Program-made: the position numbers and the translations under genes | Part shown: in pieces, positions 1-10,552 of the stretch | How the letters are laid out: each line of letters begins with the position of its first letter | How positions within the stretch are numbered: the first letter of the stretch is position 1 | The notes under the pieces: generated by a model | Database searches by the model: none | The model's input: only the letters and a program-made list of their open reading frames with translations | Told to the model about the DNA's origin: nothing | Source of the DNA: Peronospora farinosa | Lineage: Eukaryota; Oomycota; Peronosporomycetes; Peronosporales; Peronosporaceae | Direction: 5' to 3' | DNA: 64,000 bases | NCBI GenBank assembly: GCA_947646735.1 | Contig: CANTFK010000994.1 | Location: 744,001-808,000, forward strand

Positions 1-196
1 AAACAACACCAACTTGAGAAATGCTCGTGACAATTAAAGGGGTTTTTATAGAGGGGAGGGGGAGGTACGTTTGGTGAAAGAAACAGGACGATAAGCACCT
101 GTCCAGGACGGTAATATATATAAATGATCCTTGAGTTGCAGTTGGTTTGTGCAACTTATAAAAATAACTTACCGGAATTTTGGGAATAAAAACCTG

Positions 197-366
197 ATGC
201 AGACTGTGGATCAGTCTTCCAGTATCAGCGTGTCGTTTCGTCCGACTGATATGGACATCAGCTTAATGGCTAATGAGGTATCACCTAGAAGCTATGATAA
301 CTCATTGCAGGATTGTACACGTGAAGAAGAAGCGACTCATGAAGCAGAACAATTTAATTTTCACGC
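197..366 (+). CDS. possible first exon of the DUF900 gene
   Basis: An ATG at 197 opens a frame rich in Ser, Asp and Glu. Splicing GT at 367 to AG at 439 (73 bases) joins it in frame to the ATG-containing exon that follows (…FHA then SFGIMTGRR). The donor GTACGA is the same hexamer as at a second possible intron at 586. The alternative donor GTAAAA at 386 would break the frame. No domain is recognisable, so the exon rests only on splice-site and frame arguments. Confidence 0.35.
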
Positions 367-452
367 GTACGACCAAAATTTATTAGTAAAATGCTGAAAC
401 CCTAATGTAATATTGCAATATATTGTGATATGGTGCTAGGTCTTTTGGGATC

Positions 453-2912
453 ATGACTGGACGGCGATTACAACGTCGGTATCGAGGCGTGTATCAGAAA
501 TACTCATTGGTGACCCAGTTGGTCACGTGGCTCCTTGTCATTTATATTATTGTCATATTCGCAGCAGGTGCTGTCAACAATTCCGGTACGAAATATCACG
601 TTAGGGTTTTTTGTATTCTTAGGGTATATCGGGAACTCCTGACATTTGTTATTTGTGTTATTGTCATAGACACGGATGGACAGGCATCATTATCGGACAG
701 TACTTTTTACTTTGTAGTGATTGTGCTTGGTCTGTACATTCTCGTCAAGTTGGCATTGATTGTGCGATGGATAATTTACTGGATTATTTTTGCTGAATTG
801 CTAACGTATGCAATCACTGGTGATCTGTACTTGTTGTTCTGGAGTGGTGACGATGCCGTGACAAATACGGATCGACAAGTGCGTTCTGTCATGATCATTG
901 TCCTCGTTTCGGTCGAAATTCTTACGGTAATTACGTATGGTTTCACACATTATGTGTATCCATGGATGGTGCTTGGTCAGAAATTTGATACCCAGGGGTG
1001 GTGGAATATTAAACCCGGTATCGAGACCAACACGTTGACGTATCGCTCTAAAGCGCGCTTTTATACACGAAAGCGCGACGTAGTCAAGTACTGTGGAGGA
1101 CTGAATGCACAAGGTCAACCACATGGATACGGCATGTGGACTGACACGGGGTATCATGGCGAGAAATTGACAGGACAATGGGAGAATGGTGTCCCTATTG
1201 GCCCATTCCGTAGTTTTGAGCACGGAAGTGGTTATTCATTTGTGAACATCCGTGTCGGATTTTGCCACAACCGAGCTGAGAAGGGGTCTACAGATATTTT
1301 CTTTTTTCCAAAGCACTCGGAGAACGGTTTAAACTGGGGTGTAGCAAGCGTGGAGTGCTCTGTGTCAGGCGGGTTTTTCAAATACTTGCCTACAGTGACG
1401 CACTTGACGCCATCATATGTGGATGGCGCTCCACTGAATGCGTCAGAATGCCTTTCAGTGCTGCGAACTCCGACGGATGATGTTGTGTTTAACCACAACG
1501 AAAAAGTGATGCTGGAAGGACAACCTCACAGGAAACAGGTCACTAAGCGGCATTTTTTCCGAGAAGAGTCTGCACCTGTGCTTAATTTACCTAGCAGCAA
1601 CGAGGACGACGGTAAAGAAGCATTGGTGCTGCTTCACGGCTACAACTGCTCGCTCGATTATGGCATGAATCGCCTCGCACAGCTTCTTGCGCTTGGGGAC
1701 TTTCCATCATTCATTCACCCTTTTGTATTCAGCTGGCCTAGCGGAGGTGTGCTAGCGTACTTCCAAGGTGAGCATGTTAGCGTTTTTAGTGTACATTGAT
1801 TGACCCATGTAACGCCTTTGTATCTGGATGTGGCAGCAAAACAGACTGGTAGTGAAAGTGAACGCACATCGCATGACTTCGTTTTGTTTCTAAAGAGCTT
1901 GATTGGTGCCGGCTACACAAAGTTGAACATTATCGCACACTCCATGGGAGCGCGTGTTTTCTTTGGCTCCCTTAACAAAGGGCTCTTTGATGAGGTTTTC
2001 ATGGTGCGTTTAGCATCTGTTTACTTTTGCAACAAGAACCGTGCTTATTGCATCTGATTACTTTCGCAACAAGAACCGTGCTTATTGCATCTGACGTCAC
2101 ACGAATGTATGTATCAATGTCTTTGGCAGGCTACTGGAAGCGTTACGGATATCAATCTTTCCACGAGTAAAATGGAGCTCTCGACGCTCACATTTTGTAA
2201 TCCGGATTACGATCGAAATGAGTTTGTTAAATACGGAGGAGGGTATGACCGTGCACGCCAGTTCTGCAATCACATTACACTGTACGCGGACAGTATGGAC
2301 GGCGCTTTGTTTTATTTGGAATATCTCTCGAAGACTTCGATCACGGGGCCGCTTAATTACTCGCTAGGCAGGCGTGGACATATGATCCATCGTGACCCGG
2401 AGGACAATGAGGTTGCAGGGCGATCCGACACAGAGTTCCGTACCTGGCAGAACAAGAATTTGGCTGTACCGCTAGATTTGGCTTACGCCGCAGTGAATCA
2501 ATGTGCACAGTACCCTGGCGTAACATCATTCGCGTACAACCGGAGTCGGATACCTGCAAGCAATGACGAGTCCGCACCTTATGGCTCTACACGGGGTGGC
2601 ACTAGTGAAGAAGTTCCACGTTATTACTTGGACATGGATGTGATCGACACAACTTGGATGGATAACAATGTGCACGCGATTCGACACAACTATTTCAACC
2701 TTAATCCAAGTATTGTACGTATCCATCATGACCAGGTCATCATTGTGGTGAATCGTTGTGCTAATCTTGAATATCTCGTGTAGGTAGATGATCTTCGCCA
2801 CTTGATTGTACTGAAGAAACGTGCAAGTTCCCGTCCCGGTCTTCTTAAAACAACATCGGCCGAGAACGTCTACATTTACCTAATAGCACCGTCCCACATC
2901 AAGAACAAGTGA
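453..2912 (+). CDS. MORN-repeat / DUF900 alpha-beta hydrolase membrane protein
   Basis: Four exons are inferred: 453-1767, 1837-2003, 2130-2714 and 2784-2912, giving about 731 residues. The introns (69, 126 and 69 bases) all have GT-AG ends and keep the frame. The donor GTACGT at 2715 restores the family-like string NPSIVDDLRHLIV. The N-terminal 170 residues contain three or four hydrophobic segments, so the protein is probably membrane anchored. A MORN-like stretch follows (GxxHGYGxWTD, then GxWxNGxPxGPF; about 1095-1210). The hydrolase part starts at LVLLHGYN and FSWPSGG (1624-1750), and the nucleophile serine lies in AHSMGA (Ser codon 1941-1943). This pattern is typical of DUF900 (PF05990), whose substrate is unknown. 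Bases 586-669 (GTACGA...TAG, 84 bases, in frame) could be a further intron. An upstream exon 197-366 joined to 440 by GTACGA...TAG would be in frame and add an acidic N-terminus; cDNA would decide. Confidence 0.75.
2014..2087 (+). repeat. 2 x 37-bp tandem duplication inside intron 2
   Basis: Two 37-base copies, each starting CATCTG (2014 and 2051, with a third CATCTG at 2088), lie inside the second intron of the DUF900 gene. They differ at a few positions. Without the duplication the intron would be 89 bases, close to its neighbours. Confidence 0.85.
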
Positions 2913-3213
2913 TCATCAGGCTTAACCAAATCTCCTCTGGACAAGCTGTTGTCTAATGATGATACAATAGAAGTGGCCATACGATACCCCGTTCATTATT
3001 CAAGTCTTGAGACCGACGCTTTCAAAGCATTCTCACGAGGTTATTTTGCTTGGTCGGTAGCATCACCTTCACACGTTTTTCTTGCATCACAACCATCTCA
3101 TCTGATCCACACGTGTCTCCTCTCTCGTTTGCATTGCTAATTATTCTTGCAAACACTCTGTAGACGTCACAACTCGAACCTTTCGCGACATCTTTGGCTT
3201 TAGAATTCATTCA
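2913..3213. other. intergenic, probable promoter region of the WD40 gene
   Basis: Between the stop of the hydrolase gene and the ATG of the WD40 gene there is no convincing reading frame. A CT-rich run at 3060-3130 precedes the start and may include the oomycete transcription start, but no clear initiator could be fixed by eye. Confidence 0.4.
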
Positions 3214-6200
3214 ATGGGACGGAATATGACGTCCTGGAAAACACCCGCAGACTCTCAAGATGTCCATCACGAGCATCATACCAAGCAAAAGGACGTCCTG
3301 ATTCCTTTGGTATTGTGGAATGAACCTCCTCGAGTCCAAGTGTCCTCTTTGCATGTCCTCGAGCTGCCACTATCTCAACCAAGTCAGAATTCGTCCTTTA
3401 TGGTCAATGACAAGAATGATGGAAAGCCAAAGAATGAAGTGGACAAGGACGTCGATACTTGCACTCAACTGTGTGTATTTGCAGGAACGGTAGACGGAGT
3501 TATTGTCTTTTGGAGATTCGAGCAGGACAGTGTAGCACAAGTCAATATGCTCGTGTTTCCAGGTGCTGAACGAGGTGGAAATCCCGTGGTTGGGCTTGTC
3601 AGTGGCATTAACGAGTGGGGACAAAGCACGTTAATCTCGGCTACAAAAGATGGAGCGTTGGCGAGCTGGCAGCTTCCTAATGGAGCTTGTGCTGAAGCCA
3701 ATGCTTTACTGGCTCAAGAGTTGGCTCCGCTATTAGGACTCGAGATGTTGTGCAATAGACGGTTTGCAATTGTTGTAAGTGAGGTCTCGAGGCTCATGGT
3801 GCTTGATACGTGGAGGATGCAGCTGCTATATTGCATGGACACAGCGCAGGAGCAGATTCGACGGAGTATTGCAGTTGGAGAATTGCCAATGTCAAGAACA
3901 ACGTCACAAAGACCGATCTTGGTCAGGTCAAGTAGTGGATCAAACCGAGAGAGTGGGTATGACGGCGCAAGTGTGGATCAAGTGACGGATAGTCCGTCAG
4001 GAAGAGGACGGATATCTCCGTCTCGATTGTCTCTTGCAGGTCACACGCTAGACGCAAAACGTAGAATGAAGTTTAATCCGTCAAGTGCAGCAGTGGAACA
4101 GCAAACTCAAGAATGGGATGCAGTGGTGCTTTCATTGGGTGCTGAGGGACTTGTCAAGTGTTTCTTGTGGCAACAACCCAGAGGACAACCATCAAATGGC
4201 ACGTCGTTTAGTATAAGTGAAGGTGGTGGATCTGCGAGTGTTGCGTGGGGATTTCGGTGGGTTCAACGCAGCAGTTGGGTCATTTCGTGGGCGGATCAAG
4301 CGGAGGACATTACGTGCTCGCAAAGTACATCGTTGAAAGACGGGGACAACATGAATCCGCAAACTGCTCTCATGGGCTCTATCAACAACAGCTACTTTCC
4401 GCTCTCTGTGAAGGTGTCTCCAGATTCATTCCTCGTACTTTTCATTTGGAGAACGAAGTTTGTAATACTCAAGCGGAATTGGTTGTGTCCACTCGAATCC
4501 CGCAGTGATGGCCAAGCAAACAGGGACTCCTTTCGAAAACTCCGATCAACTACCACAATTGGAAGCTGTCGCATTCCTCCGGCAGAGTTTGTACGCCAGG
4601 CAGCTTTTACGTATGGAAATGAACACCCTACTTTGTGCAATGCAAGCGGCAATTGCGAACATATCTACTGGGAAAGTGGCGATTTCTTGGAAGACAGTAA
4701 CATCGTACTGTGGACCAACACGGGACATGTATTCCAATTCATGCCAGCTGAATTGTCTGCAGATTCTGGTGGAAAGCTTTTTATTTTCACGAAAGACCAA
4801 GATCAATTGGTACCACGATCGGACTCAAAGGAGCTATTTGTTATTGACAAGGCCGTGTATATTACGTCGATGGATCGCTGTAAATGCTGCAATCTCATTG
4901 TGCAGAAAAATGAATGCTTACACACACAATCAAGAAAGTCAATGGCTTTACTACCAGCACAACGACAGGATCCAGGATACACATTGTGTATGAAGACTGG
5001 TTCTTCATTCTCAGAATCGACACTGCAAATTGTCCACATGTGCCATCGCGGAATATTAGGACACTGGACAATGCCAGCAGTACGAGTGTCATCACCAACG
5101 CGTATATTTCAGAACAAGAGCAACATCATCGCATCACGAGTACCGCTGGCTGAACGAGTACGCTTTCACTCACTCACTGATGGGTTTGAAGCAGCAGAAG
5201 TAGCTGCTCGAGGTGAAAACATCGATAAGGAAACGCGTTATGCATCTCAACATCGATGCTGCTTGACGCACTTTATTCTTGGAAGGGAAGAGACGCAGTC
5301 AACCTCGACATTTAAGGAAGTATGTCGAGCTGAGATGCGAAGCAAACGGCGGCAAGACCTTAACTATGCATTGAAAGATCCAACAGGAAGCAGGGTGCCA
5401 GTCACAAACACTACGGCAGCAGCTATAGCCAGCAGTATGCTAGCCACTGCTTTGACAGGACGAGAAGGACCCCAAGGTGTTGTAAATGAACTCGGACAGC
5501 CCGAAGCCGATGGGAGGGAACAAAAGGAATATGAGCACTTAGAGTATCGGTATTTGCTGGACATTCCTATTATTGCCAAGGGATTCGCAGATGGAATGCT
5601 TTACATCGAGTTGCTGAGCCAGGAGCACTTGTCAAGTAGAGCTGAAGAGTCCTCAATGAATACAGCAACACGACTATCATGTCATTCTGGACGAGTGACG
5701 GCACTGGCGCATTGCGGCTGGGAAGTTAGAACCACTTCAACAGCTTCATCTAGGGGTTCTTCTCCTACTAGTGCAAATGAGACGCATTTCGCAACGGAGA
5801 AAAACCCTTTCTACCGGTCACGCTTTCGTGATTCTTCGTTGAAATGGAACATCAGAAACTGGCAAACCAGTAGGAACAGTGGCAATCACACGTGTCGAAG
5901 GTCACTGACGACAAAAAATTGGGACGGCTCAGAATCAAACAATGGGCCACCTCCCGACAGTCCAAGCAACCAGCCTTTGATCACATTTATGCTATTCAGT
6001 GGAGGTGCAGACGGTGTCCTGCTCGTAATCGAGCTAACCTTGTACCATTCGGCTAACGGCTTCGTTCGGCAACAAGCAAATATTCTGCAAAAGTTTCGGA
6101 ATCATCGCGGTGCGATCCAGCAGATCAGTATATCACCACTCAAGAAAGGCGATGGGGAAGACTGGGGTGCCAAATACCCGGATAGATTGGTTGCAACGGT

Positions 6201-8622
6201 GGGAGCAGATCGCAAAGTTGTCATTTATGCTCCTCAGTACATTCGACACTCTTCATTACGCCAGTCACGTGGTCACAAGTCGCCGACGGAATGCACTGAC
6301 GGTTGTTATAGTGCTGAGTGGCAATGCGTACTAGAGCTGTCGGAGCATGCCGACTCAATTTGCAGCCTCGCCTGGCATCTAGAACGTGGTTTGCTCTATG
6401 TCGAATGCAATGATCGGATGGTGTACGTTTGGAGCACTGACACTGGCATTCTAGAGCGTAAAGTTCCGTATGCGCTAGTTTACGGTGGTGGCAATGCGTC
6501 AGATGAAAGCTTTGCTGACGGAACAAATGGTGTTGCTGGCTTCGTTGCTATCAATCGCACCTTACTTATTGGCAATGCAGCCGTGCAGCTCCTTGAGTTT
6601 GGCGTTCTTCGAAGCGCAGAGCAGCTCAAAAAGAACTGGACAAGTTATTACGCTTCACTATCCCCGAGCAATGGCACATCTGTCAACTTACGTGAGACCG
6701 GCCTTCAGTCTACACAAGCTTCCATGTATGCAACAGGCTCTATGGAGCTATTTATGCTCTCGCTCCTGCTGTCATGGGGTGTCGCTCCTGCCATTGATCA
6801 GTCGTGCCGTACCATATTAGGAATCGAACCAGCACACGCACTCTACTCGTGCGCACTGCAAGACTTCACTTCGGGAGCGCTGACAATACCTGTGCCATGG
6901 TCAACCCCAAAAGTCTCAGCGTTGGCTGTAGCTGACCCTTCATTAGCTTTTGAGAGTGAGCTTAACAGGGAGATGATGCCTGTTGTACCTGCTTTCGCAC
7001 GAAACTGGCAGCACTCATCGGCCTTGTCAGCTAGCATAGCACTGGGTGTTTTATCGCTTTGTATGAGCTGCATGGAATTTAAGCATCCCAAGTCTGGCAA
7101 CGGTGGCATGTCGCCCACTAACAAGGAAGAATTTCAAGTTTTGTGGAGTCAACTAATCACACAGCACTCGGTTGTGCTACCAGAGTGTGTAGCTCAATTC
7201 CGCGAACCAGCTCTCGAGGAGCTTGCTGCCTTTGGGTTCGACTCCTGTGAGTACACACAATTAGCAGCACGTACGTTATTAAGTGGCGTGATCAAGCGCC
7301 TTCCTGCGGCAGAACGAATCATACTTTCAGCAGAGTATTCGGCAAAACTTCATTGGGAAATGGTCCGTTTGGAGACAGAGATAGGAAAACCTTTCCTAAA
7401 GACAATTGGTACGGTTGGAACCAGTAGCGGCACAAATTCGAGCTCTCAGCCAAGTGGCAACGGTGTTAGTGCGAGCTCCGACTTAGGAGCGAAGGCGTTT
7501 TCGTTAGTGGTTGAACGTCTGGGCTCGCTCGTGCTCCTCACGAGTACGATCGGCACGTATTTCCCAGGCGAGATTTCACCGGCTGCTGCGCGTGAAGTGT
7601 GCGACATATTAGTGTTTCTTTTAAAAGCACCGGAGCGGTTCGTGGCGTCGGTGTCAGCTGAGCTGCTTACGAAAGGACTTATGTTGTTCAGACCACATCT
7701 TGTCGACTTGTCTTCACTAATTGTCCAGCTATTGGTGATTGATATGCGTGAGAAACAACGTCGCGCCAAGAGCAAAGATAGTGAAGAGGTATTTTCTGGA
7801 CCAGGAGGATCGCTTGCCAACTTTCACGATGGTGGAAGTGGCGGAAGTAACGCAGCAATGAGCTTGTTGGTCGAGGTCGGTGCTTACGAATCGGCTTTTG
7901 TGCTTGGACTGCTGCAACAAGAAATGCACAATCATCGACCATCCGGTTTTCACACGAGTATCCTGTTGTACATGATGGAGCTTGTCAAGACCCACTACCT
8001 GCTCATGTGTCGACATCTGCCAGTATTCGTCGATACGATTATGGTGTGCCTGGACCCAACAAAACCCGACCGTCGTCGCCATTGTTTGTCACTAAGTACT
8101 CGGTGTCTGCACAGCCTTGTGCAACGGTTTCCAATGGTGGATTTCCACAAGGACACGCAGCGCTTGGCACTAGGAACGATGGAGGCTGTAATTGTTATAT
8201 ACGATCTACGCACAGCCACAAAGTGGCGGGTTTTGAATGGTCACGCATCAGCTGTCTCGGCTGTCCGCTTTCGATCCGATGGACAAGTTTTAGTGTCGTA
8301 CGCTGCTCGAGAGAGCAGTGTTCGGTGGTGGAATAGCGGCAATGCAGGTCTGTTTGGTGGTATGCTTCAAATGCATCAGTCTTCCTGTCTCAAGGAACAC
8401 AAACTCACTGCGTTAAAAGAGACTTCAATGGGTCGTGCCTCATCAGTGTCAATAAGTGGAGCAAGTCCTGGCCTGAAACAAATGATTCAAACCTGTCGCT
8501 TCCAGTTTCTTCCACGAGGAATAAACAGCTCGAATGATGATCAAAGCAGGAATTCCGAGCCATCCAAATGCATTTTACGGCTCATACGAGAAGATGCCAG
8601 TCAAGTGCAGTTCCTGCTATGA
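3214..8622 (+). CDS. WD40 protein, WDR7 / rabconnectin-3 beta-like
   Basis: An uninterrupted 1802-residue frame. The N-terminus (IPLVLWNEPP, then WD-type blades GTVDGVIVFW and SATKDGALASW, residues about 30-170) follows the layout of WDR7. More WD blades lie at about residues 925-1090 (FSGGADGVLLV, ATVGADRKVVIY, CNDRMVYVWSTDTG). A long helical region follows, and a final WD pair lies near residue 1640 (ALGTMEAVIVIYDLRT, then GHASAVSAVRF). The order N-terminal propeller, long helical linker and C-terminal WD blades fits WDR7, which with DMX/Rav1 proteins regulates V-ATPase assembly in animals and yeast. The protein is longer than animal WDR7 (about 1490 residues), mostly through Ser-rich insertions. 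The start is the first ATG of the frame. Assignment is by pattern; a generic WD40 scaffold remains possible. Confidence 0.7.
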   Translation: MGRNMTSWKTPADSQDVHHEHHTKQKDVLIPLVLWNEPPRVQVSSLHVLELPLSQPSQNSSFMVNDKNDGKPKNEVDKDVDTCTQLCVFAGTVDGVIVFWRFEQDSVAQVNMLVFPGAERGGNPVVGLVSGINEWGQSTLISATKDGALASWQLPNGACAEANALLAQELAPLLGLEMLCNRRFAIVVSEVSRLMVLDTWRMQLLYCMDTAQEQIRRSIAVGELPMSRTTSQRPILVRSSSGSNRESGYDGASVDQVTDSPSGRGRISPSRLSLAGHTLDAKRRMKFNPSSAAVEQQTQEWDAVVLSLGAEGLVKCFLWQQPRGQPSNGTSFSISEGGGSASVAWGFRWVQRSSWVISWADQAEDITCSQSTSLKDGDNMNPQTALMGSINNSYFPLSVKVSPDSFLVLFIWRTKFVILKRNWLCPLESRSDGQANRDSFRKLRSTTTIGSCRIPPAEFVRQAAFTYGNEHPTLCNASGNCEHIYWESGDFLEDSNIVLWTNTGHVFQFMPAELSADSGGKLFIFTKDQDQLVPRSDSKELFVIDKAVYITSMDRCKCCNLIVQKNECLHTQSRKSMALLPAQRQDPGYTLCMKTGSSFSESTLQIVHMCHRGILGHWTMPAVRVSSPTRIFQNKSNIIASRVPLAERVRFHSLTDGFEAAEVAARGENIDKETRYASQHRCCLTHFILGREETQSTSTFKEVCRAEMRSKRRQDLNYALKDPTGSRVPVTNTTAAAIASSMLATALTGREGPQGVVNELGQPEADGREQKEYEHLEYRYLLDIPIIAKGFADGMLYIELLSQEHLSSRAEESSMNTATRLSCHSGRVTALAHCGWEVRTTSTASSRGSSPTSANETHFATEKNPFYRSRFRDSSLKWNIRNWQTSRNSGNHTCRRSLTTKNWDGSESNNGPPPDSPSNQPLITFMLFSGGADGVLLVIELTLYHSANGFVRQQANILQKFRNHRGAIQQISISPLKKGDGEDWGAKYPDRLVATVGADRKVVIYAPQYIRHSSLRQSRGHKSPTECTDGCYSAEWQCVLELSEHADSICSLAWHLERGLLYVECNDRMVYVWSTDTGILERKVPYALVYGGGNASDESFADGTNGVAGFVAINRTLLIGNAAVQLLEFGVLRSAEQLKKNWTSYYASLSPSNGTSVNLRETGLQSTQASMYATGSMELFMLSLLLSWGVAPAIDQSCRTILGIEPAHALYSCALQDFTSGALTIPVPWSTPKVSALAVADPSLAFESELNREMMPVVPAFARNWQHSSALSASIALGVLSLCMSCMEFKHPKSGNGGMSPTNKEEFQVLWSQLITQHSVVLPECVAQFREPALEELAAFGFDSCEYTQLAARTLLSGVIKRLPAAERIILSAEYSAKLHWEMVRLETEIGKPFLKTIGTVGTSSGTNSSSQPSGNGVSASSDLGAKAFSLVVERLGSLVLLTSTIGTYFPGEISPAAAREVCDILVFLLKAPERFVASVSAELLTKGLMLFRPHLVDLSSLIVQLLVIDMREKQRRAKSKDSEEVFSGPGGSLANFHDGGSGGSNAAMSLLVEVGAYESAFVLGLLQQEMHNHRPSGFHTSILLYMMELVKTHYLLMCRHLPVFVDTIMVCLDPTKPDRRRHCLSLSTRCLHSLVQRFPMVDFHKDTQRLALGTMEAVIVIYDLRTATKWRVLNGHASAVSAVRFRSDGQVLVSYAARESSVRWWNSGNAGLFGGMLQMHQSSCLKEHKLTALKETSMGRASSVSISGASPGLKQMIQTCRFQFLPRGINSSNDDQSRNSEPSKCILRLIREDASQVQFLL

Positions 8623-8773
8623 AACTATAACTTCAACAGATGATATCCATAGCATTTTCTGGAAAACCATATGGTATACAGGAAATTTCTACTCGTCCCG
8701 CTTGACACGACCCTCTATAACACGATATCATCATTGCAAGCCATTAGATGGCTACAGTATCAGAATTCCACCC

Positions 8774-9913
8774 ATGGGTCGACGTCAGAAGAAGGTTGTC
8801 ACTACCAGGGCCAAAGGCTCATCCCATCGCGATGCAGATGAGGAAGCACTTGAAGCTGCACTCCAAGAGTCACTCGAGTAAGTTTTTTCACTCGAAAAAG
8901 CATGCACATTAGCGTTAAAACAGCATCTAAACCCTTGGTGTCTGATTCTCTTTAGATCGGACTTTATGATGGCAATTCTCCACTCGGAAGATCAGCAACG
9001 ACGTCAACAAGAGGTTTCAATTCAGGACATTCGAGTGCAGCTTGGAACGGGGTCAAATGACCAAAAATTGGAGCAGAAACAGCAAAAAGAAGACAGTGGA
9101 GGCGACGAGGAAGATGACGACGATTTGAGGTCGTATTGTCGTCATTTTAGTGCTGGAGTAGCCATACAAGAAGTGGAAGAAGATGAGAAAGAGGAGGAAG
9201 AAGAAGAGGACCCTAATGAAGACCATAAGTTGCTGAACTTTGCCGATATTCTGCTCATTGACATCCTAAAGTGGCTCGACGAAGATACTATCGGATTCTG
9301 CTCGTGTACGTGCAAAAGGCTGCTGCATGTGGCTCGTTCGGAGGTGCTTTTTGAAGCAATATGTCGACGCATCTTTCCAGTGCAGAACCCGAGAGCTGCG
9401 GTGGCGGTTGCACGCAACAACTTCAGGCTGCGTTGCTTCCCGACATGGTTTGACATGTTCCACGACAGACCGCGGGTGCGGTACAATGGATTTTATTGGC
9501 TCAAGGTGGTGTACTACAAGAAGCCAGAGCTGAGCATGTGGACAGATATTGTGCCGGGCACGATCCTTAAGTGCATTTACTACCGCTACTTCTCGTTTCA
9601 AAGGGATGGTACCGTGCTGTATGGCATGCTCTTTAAAGCGCCACATACTATCGAGTCGCACATTCGCAATCGGCGCAAGGGTGTTTACTGTGGTAAATTC
9701 TACGTTAACAAGGATGAGCTAGTAGTGACGGTGCCCACAAATTGCAACGAAGTCAACTTTAGACTGAAGATCACGCAACGTGAGCGCGGCAAGAACGTGA
9801 AGTTGGTTTTAAAGGAGCATTTTGCGCATTCCGAGCCTGATGGCAGCGGTTCGGTGAACTATTACGATACAGCGGGCGAGGAGTTCTACTACTATCGTTC
9901 ATGGAATCTTTGA
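8774..9913 (+). CDS. F-box protein, FBXO9/Hrt3-like, with UIM
   Basis: Two exons, 8774-8877 and 8956-9913, flank a 78-base intron (GTAAGT...TTTAG) and give 353 residues. Exon 1 ends in an acidic helix with the ubiquitin-interacting-motif pattern (DEEALEAALQESLE, residues about 20-35), whose last codons come from exon 2. A strongly acidic run (EEDDDD, EEEEEED) precedes an F-box at about residues 122-170 (LLIDILKWL...CSCTCKRL...ICRRIFP). The C-terminal half matches FBXO9: a PRVRYNGFYWLK motif, then IYYRYFSFQRDGTVLYGM and YCGKFYV. FBXO9 proteins are substrate receptors of SCF ubiquitin ligases that bind Skp1 through the F-box. Animal FBXO9 has TPR repeats at the N-terminus; here they are replaced by the UIM and acidic stretch. 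It starts 151 bases after the WD40 gene. Confidence 0.8.
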
Positions 9914-10552
9914 CACCGCTATGCGTCTGAAGAGTTAGCGGTTTGTCTTCAATTGACTGAGTGCTGCGTGGGAGAAGCTGGTCTTAGAGTGCTTTGTTAT
10001 GAATAGCTGCTGCGTGGACAACAAGAACCCTGCCGATCCTTACGATTCGTCTACGCAACAACAGACAAGGCCTTGAAACATGGTATCAATTGTGGCGGAA
10101 AAATGAATGGTTGAGCGTGATTACAACTCCAGTGAGATTAGCAGCGGTAACAACAGTACAAACAGTGGCATGAGCAAGACCCGATCATCGCAATTACAAT
10201 CAAGTAGCGACAAGTTGACACCACGACGACGTCTGACTAGAAACTCGACAATCCTGTAGTCAAGCGAAACTGAAAATACAGCACCGCGGCCATATCAGCT
10301 ACTAACTTGACATATGCTCTTTGTGGTTCCAACAGGACCATGAGTAAAGCGACAGCAGGTTGTAAGGTATCCTATAGCCATTGAGCATATTTTGCAGCCT
10401 CGAGGGCATAGAGATACTATCTCAAACCTTGCCCAACCGAAGTGAATCGACCAAAGAAACGAAAAATTCTCAGTCCTTGAAGTCGATTGCTATTGCAGTG
10501 AGTCGACGCTACCGTGATGTTTAACATTGATTGTATCTGTAAAAGGTGGTGC
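9914..10552. other. intergenic, two weak small frames
   Basis: No clear gene. Two small ATG frames on the + strand, 9999-10076 (25 residues) and 10107-10259 (50 residues, Ser/Thr/Asn-rich, ending RRRLTRNSTIL), have plausible composition and might be remnants of one gene. Neither has a recognisable domain, and the first part is presumably 3' UTR of the F-box gene. Confidence 0.3.

Noticed and set aside
586..669. Firm intron call inside the DUF900 gene
   Set aside because: The frame is open either way; splice signals are good but retention cannot be excluded without cDNA, so it is only mentioned in the gene entry.
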